NCBI GenBank assembly: GCA_028277285.1
Contig: JANQGO010000480.1
Location: 1 to 34,096, forward strand
Direction: 5' to 3'
DNA from: Alphaproteobacteria bacterium
GTDB lineage: Bacteria; Pseudomonadota; Alphaproteobacteria; SP197
Length of the DNA: 34,096 nucleotides
Shown: positions 30,659-34,096 of the stretch, one piece after another
Position numbering within the stretch: the stretch's first letter is position 1
How the letters are laid out: each line of letters opens with the position of its first letter
Made by a program: the position numbers and the translations under genes
The notes under the pieces: model-generated
Told to the model about the DNA's origin: nothing
Seen by the model: only the letters and a program-made list of their open reading frames with translations
Databases searched by the model: none

Positions 30659-30922
30659 GCCAAAACTGAGCCGGCCGCAACCTGCTCAAAGGTGGCATGT
30701 CCGACATACTCCCTCTTGATTATCGACAAGCCGGCCCGAACGGAGAACGATAGGGCAAGATTTCGGCTGGGTGCCGGCGGGTTTTACAACCTTCTCGTGT
30801 CGTGTCATCCGGACCGGAACAGAGCGCGTAAATGTGAACAGGAATTGCAGCTGAGCACGGTGGCGACACCATCACGTGCGCCTACATGCACGCGGTAGTG
30901 GCTTGGATTGCGGAGGAAAAAC
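30659..30922. other. Gap upstream of the aldo/keto reductase gene
   Basis: About 260 bases with no gene I can support. It is less GC-rich than its surroundings. Its 3' end carries the reductase Shine-Dalgarno GGAGG. It probably holds that gene's promoter, which I cannot place by eye. Confidence 0.3.
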
Positions 30923-31849
30923 ATGGCGTTAAGCCGGCGGGACCTACTCGCATCGGCTGGCGGAGCAACCTTGGGTGCGGCGTTGCCTGGGCGTCTGGTG
31001 TGGGCTGGCGGTGAAGGCCCCCTGACGCGCGTCATCCCCAGCTCCGGCCAGGAATTGCCGGTCATCGGCATGGGCAGCTGGATCACCTTCAATGTCGGGG
31101 ACGACGAAGCCCTGCGCGACGAACGCGCCCAGGTGCTGCAACGGTTCTTCGATCTGGGCGGCGCGATGGTCGACTCATCGCCCATGTACGGCACCGCCCA
31201 GGAAGTGATCGGCTATTGCCTGGATCGCACCCAGAACAGCGAAAACCTGTTCTCCGCGACCAAGGTCTGGACGCTGCTGCAATCAGACGGCCCCGCCCAG
31301 ATGGCGGAGGCGCGTCAGCTTTGGGGCGTCGACAACTTCGATTTGATCCAGGTCCACAACCTCGTCAACTGGGAGGGTCATATGGAGACCCTGCTGGAAG
31401 ACCGGGCCAGGGGCGAACTGAAGTACATCGGCATCACCACGTCCCACGGCCGCCGCCACGAGGAGTTCGAGGAGATTCTCGAAAGCCAGCCGATCGACTT
31501 CATCCAGCTGACCTACAACATCATGAACCGGCAGGCCGAGCAGCGGCTGTTGCCCCTGGCCGCCGAGCGCGGCGTGGCCGTGGTCGCCAACCGGCCGTTC
31601 CAGGGCGGGACACTGTTCGAGATGTTCGGCGATCAGCCGCTGCCCGAATGGGCGGGCGAGTTCGGCGCCGATAACTGGGCGCAGTTCTTCCTGAAGTTCA
31701 TCGTCTCGCATCCCGCGATCACCTGCGCGATCCCCGCGACCTCGCAGCTTGAGCACATGGACGAGAACATGGGCGCGCTTTATGGCGTGCTGCCGGATGC
31801 GTCGACGCGCCAGCGGATGATCGACTACGTGGAGAGCTTGTCGATCTAG
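30923..31849 (+). CDS. Tat-exported aldo/keto reductase
   Basis: A 308-residue NADPH-type aldo/keto reductase fold with an N-terminal twin-arginine signal (ALSRRDLLASAGGATLGAAL, then PGRLVWA). The catalytic tetrad is complete: D84 and Y89 (VDSSPMYG), K114 (SATKV) and H145 (IQVHNL). The C-terminal half has RPFQGG and the phosphate-binding ITCAIPATSQLEHMDEN. GGAGG lies 6 bases before the ATG at 30923, which decides this start. Export of a folded protein with its cofactor is known for Tat-signal AKRs. The substrate is unknown. A DUF6064 membrane protein begins 6 bases after its stop, probably in the same operon. Confidence 0.88.
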   Translation: MALSRRDLLASAGGATLGAALPGRLVWAGGEGPLTRVIPSSGQELPVIGMGSWITFNVGDDEALRDERAQVLQRFFDLGGAMVDSSPMYGTAQEVIGYCLDRTQNSENLFSATKVWTLLQSDGPAQMAEARQLWGVDNFDLIQVHNLVNWEGHMETLLEDRARGELKYIGITTSHGRRHEEFEEILESQPIDFIQLTYNIMNRQAEQRLLPLAAERGVAVVANRPFQGGTLFEMFGDQPLPEWAGEFGADNWAQFFLKFIVSHPAITCAIPATSQLEHMDENMGALYGVLPDASTRQRMIDYVESLSI

Positions 31850-31855
31850 CGAACG

Positions 31856-32497
31856 ATGCTGCCGTTCGACGCCGATGTCCTGACCAGTCTCTACGAACAG
31901 GTCAACCGGGCGCTGTGGCCGGCGCAGCTTGCCGCCATCGTTCTAGCCGCGGCGTTGGTGGCCATCCCGTTCAAACCGTTCGCGCAGGCCGGCCGATTGG
32001 CAGGCGTTGTGCTGGCCGGCGGCTGGTTGGTCTCCGGCGCGGTCTTCCAGCTCGGCTACTTCGCACCGCTCAACTTCGCCGCACCGATCTATGGCTGGTG
32101 TTTCATCGCCCAGGCCCTGCTGCTGCTGTGGACGCTTGTCCTGCGCAACACCGTCTGGTTCGTGTGGGACGGCGGTTTCTACAGTTGGGCAGGCCTGGTT
32201 CTGGCGCTCGTGGCGCTGTTCGCCGCGCCCTTGGCCACAGGCCTGTTTGGCGCCGGGTGGGCCGCGGCCGAACTGCCCGGCCTGATGCCCGATCCGACCG
32301 CCCTTTTTACCCTTTCGCTTCTGCTGCTGGTGCGCGCCCGCGCGCCGTGGCACCTGATCGTGCTGCCGTGCCTTTGGTGCCTGGTCGCCGTTGCGACCGG
32401 CTGGGTCCTGGAGGCGCCCGCCCTGATGATCCTGCCCGCCGCCGGCCTCCTTGCCACGTTGATGTTGATGGCCAAGAACCGGCGGGTTGCCGTTTGA
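31856..32497 (+). CDS. DUF6064 family membrane protein
   Basis: A 213-residue integral membrane protein with about six or seven hydrophobic segments (LAAIVLAAALVAIPF, LAGVVLAGGWLVSGAVF, FIAQALLLLWTLVL, GLVLALVALFAAPLA, LIVLPCLWCLVAVATGWV and others). The motif GLMPDPTALFTLSLLLL is typical of DUF6064, a family without known function. No signal or catalytic residues stand out. It is 6 bases after the Tat aldo/keto reductase gene, suggesting a shared transcript. It converges on the amidase gene, with no gap between their stops. Confidence 0.75.
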   Translation: MLPFDADVLTSLYEQVNRALWPAQLAAIVLAAALVAIPFKPFAQAGRLAGVVLAGGWLVSGAVFQLGYFAPLNFAAPIYGWCFIAQALLLLWTLVLRNTVWFVWDGGFYSWAGLVLALVALFAAPLATGLFGAGWAAAELPGLMPDPTALFTLSLLLLVRARAPWHLIVLPCLWCLVAVATGWVLEAPALMILPAAGLLATLMLMAKNRRVAV

Positions 32498-33943
32498 TCA
32501 GATGTTGGCGACGTGGACCGGCGGGCGGCGATCGCGCCACGGCGCCGCGACTTCCAGGGCGCCAGCCAGACGCAGCAGAAGATCCTCCGCACCGAAGCGC
32601 GCCACGAAGTGCACGCCGACCGGAAGGCCATCGGCCGTCCAGTGGAGCGGCAGGCTGATCGCCGGCTGGCCGGTCATGTTGATCAACGGCGTATAGCAGA
32701 AGTAACCCATGAGGCGATCCATGATCGTCTGCATGTCCTCGCCCGCATGGTTCAGATCGACCGTGCCGAGGGGCGCGGGCGGGCGCGCGATGGTCGGCGT
32801 CATCAGAAGATCGTAGCTCTCGAAGAAACCGGCCATCTGACGGGTGACCGTGTTGACGCGGTCATAGGCCAAAATGAGGTCGGTGGCGCTCATGCCGAGG
32901 CCGCGCTCGTACATGGTGAGCACGTTGGGTTCGACGGTCGTGTCGTCGATCGGCCGCCGGGTCTCCGCCGCGACCGCGCCCAGCATGGCCGGCTTGGTCG
33001 AACACCACAGATCGGCGAAGGTCGCGAAGTAGCTTTCGAAGCTGATTGCGGGACTCGCCTCCTCGACCTTGTTGCCCATGCTTTCGAGCAGCGCCGCGGT
33101 CTTGCGCACCGCCTCGGCGACCTCGGGATCGGGGGCGTAGGGGCCCCACGGCTCGGTCGACATGCCGATCCTGAGCGTCATGGTCGGCGCATTGACTTCC
33201 TGAACATAGGGGCGGTAGGGCGGCGCGATCTCAAACGCCTCGCCGGGCGCCGGACCGTGCATGGCATCAAGCAGTGCGGCGGTGTCGCGCACGCTGCGCG
33301 TCATGCCCAGTTCGATGGCAAGCGGCGAAACAAGAGTTGAGCCGACGGGCGCCTTGGTCACCCGCCCGCGCGACGGCTTCAGGCCAACGAGGCCGCAGGC
33401 GCTGGCTGGAATGCGCAGCGATCCGCCGCCGTCGCCACCGCTCGCCATCGGCACCACGCCCGCCGCGACGATCGCCGAGGAGCCGCCGCTGGAACCGCCG
33501 GAGCTGTGGCCGGTGTTCCACGGGTTGCGCGTGGCGCCGGTCAGGACGGATTCGGTGGTGCCGGTCGCGCCGAACTCCGGCGTCGTCGTGCGCCCCAAGG
33601 ACACCAACCCGGCGTCGCGGACGCGGCGCATGGTCTCCGTATCGTCACGCGCGACGAAGCCTGCCGCCAGCCGGCTGCCGGATTCGCGCGTGCGCCCGGC
33701 CTCCGCGCAGCCGAGGTCCTTGATGAAATAGGGCACGCCGCGAAACGGTCCGTCCGGCACCGCGTCGGCCTCGATGCCGCCGCGCCGGTCCTCGAAGATT
33801 TCGATCACGGCATTGAGCTCAGGGTTGACCGCCTCGGCACCGGCGACCGCGAGGCGCTGCAACTCTCCCGCCGTTACCTCGCCATCGCGCACCAGCCGCG
33901 CCAGACCGGTCGCGTCATAGGACGCGTACTCCTCAAGGTTCAT
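32498..33943 (-). CDS. Amidase (amidase signature family)
   Basis: A 481-residue enzyme of the Ser-cisSer-Lys amidase family. The triad is K75 (PYFIKDLG), S151 (GHSSGGSSGGSSA) and S175 (GGDGGGSLRIPAS), with spacing like that of known family members. The long Gly/Ser motif and the oxyanion loop are intact, so it should be active. Family members hydrolyse amides from small aliphatic to aryl substrates or act in GatA-type transamidation; there is no GatB or GatC here, so a catabolic amidase is more likely. No permease is adjacent. The start is normal for the family. Confidence 0.88.
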   Translation of the reverse strand: MNLEEYASYDATGLARLVRDGEVTAGELQRLAVAGAEAVNPELNAVIEIFEDRRGGIEADAVPDGPFRGVPYFIKDLGCAEAGRTRESGSRLAAGFVARDDTETMRRVRDAGLVSLGRTTTPEFGATGTTESVLTGATRNPWNTGHSSGGSSGGSSAIVAAGVVPMASGGDGGGSLRIPASACGLVGLKPSRGRVTKAPVGSTLVSPLAIELGMTRSVRDTAALLDAMHGPAPGEAFEIAPPYRPYVQEVNAPTMTLRIGMSTEPWGPYAPDPEVAEAVRKTAALLESMGNKVEEASPAISFESYFATFADLWCSTKPAMLGAVAAETRRPIDDTTVEPNVLTMYERGLGMSATDLILAYDRVNTVTRQMAGFFESYDLLMTPTIARPPAPLGTVDLNHAGEDMQTIMDRLMGYFCYTPLINMTGQPAISLPLHWTADGLPVGVHFVARFGAEDLLLRLAGALEVAAPWRDRRPPVHVANI

Positions 33944-34000
33944 GCCGTACTCCCCGTTGGATCGAAGGTCAGGCTAGCACGGGCATGGGCGTGCGGAAGC

Positions 34001-34096
34001 GGCTTATGCGTCGACGCATGGTGCACGCGCACGGCCGCACTGCCGGGCTACGACGAGGCCTACCCGCCGCATTGGCGCGACGCCGACGCATAAGCC
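34001..34096. repeat. Terminal inverted repeat at the window end
   Basis: GGCTTATGCGTCG at 34001-34013 is the exact reverse complement of CGACGCATAAGCC at 34084-34096, the last 13 bases. The 70 bases between are GC-rich without a clear gene. It may be a short MITE-like element or a paired repeat. The window ends at the repeat, so extent and flanks cannot be judged. Confidence 0.5.

Noticed and set aside
30692-30898. Small plus-strand frame before the aldo/keto reductase
   Set aside because: It has no ribosome site, no recognisable domain and irregular composition; the region reads as upstream non-coding DNA.

Overview
This is a GC-rich chromosomal window, most likely from an alphaproteobacterium near the Rhodospirillales. 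The basis is the three-gene NAD(P) transhydrogenase (pntAA-pntAB-pntB, as in Rhodospirillum), a COQ9-family protein near rpsU, a class III adenylate cyclase, purE-purK, UbiX, DUF465, and high-GC codon use throughout. Almost all genes are chromosomal metabolism or housekeeping. I see no phage, integrase, transposase, rRNA, tRNA or CRISPR array.

Layout. 0.3-6.6 kb: propionyl-CoA synthetase (prpE), a lone NMT1-type solute-binding protein, then an acyl-CoA ligase followed after 5 bases by the LPS heptose enzyme hldE. 6.7-9.6 kb: a DUF465 peptide, ubiX, a TIGR02444-type protein and a cytoplasmic GGDEF diguanylate cyclase. 9.8-14.8 kb: purE-purK, a convergent AtuA-like/DUF4387 pair, a 97-residue orphan, and an overlapping pair of an unknown protein and a small P-loop kinase. 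14.9-21.3 kb: a long minus-strand run with a Tat-type Ser/Asp-rich peptide, a JmjC/cupin oxygenase, a metallo-beta-lactamase-fold hydrolase, peptide deformylase, COQ9, adenylate cyclase and a TauD-family dioxygenase. 21.5 kb: rpsU with an unusual start codon. 22.4-25.3 kb: the pnt operon. 25.4-28.1 kb: a tightly overlapped ArsR-SRPBCC-GST operon and a UspA-like protein. 28.2-34.0 kb: an AlkD-like protein, a PHP metallohydrolase, a small cytochrome c, a Tat-exported aldo/keto reductase, a DUF6064 membrane protein and an amidase.

The most distinctive signal is non-coding. Units of two facing GC-rich hairpins joined by inverted ATGAACACGG arms (REPIN-like) form small tandem arrays. At three places they fill convergent gene junctions (7.7-8.2, 21.8-22.4, 28.1 kb), and a fourth cluster lies just beyond the prpE stop at the window start. 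Each array has its own period (about 186, 179 and 158 bases) and spacer, so each seems to have expanded locally. Other repeat families are a pair of TAGAGC-bounded palindromes (11.4 kb), a 155-base palindromic MITE-like element with a possible target duplication (30.5 kb), and a repeat present in opposite orientations at 2.3 and 27.1 kb.

Functional links: the oxygenase-MBL-deformylase-COQ9 run, close to rpsU, joins protein or ribosome maturation to ubiquinone biosynthesis. The ArsR gene carries a perfect 16-base palindrome across its own start codon, implying autorepression of its three-gene operon. I found no clear new defence or mobile system. The best leads are the repeat family, the rpsU start, and the uncharacterised proteins.
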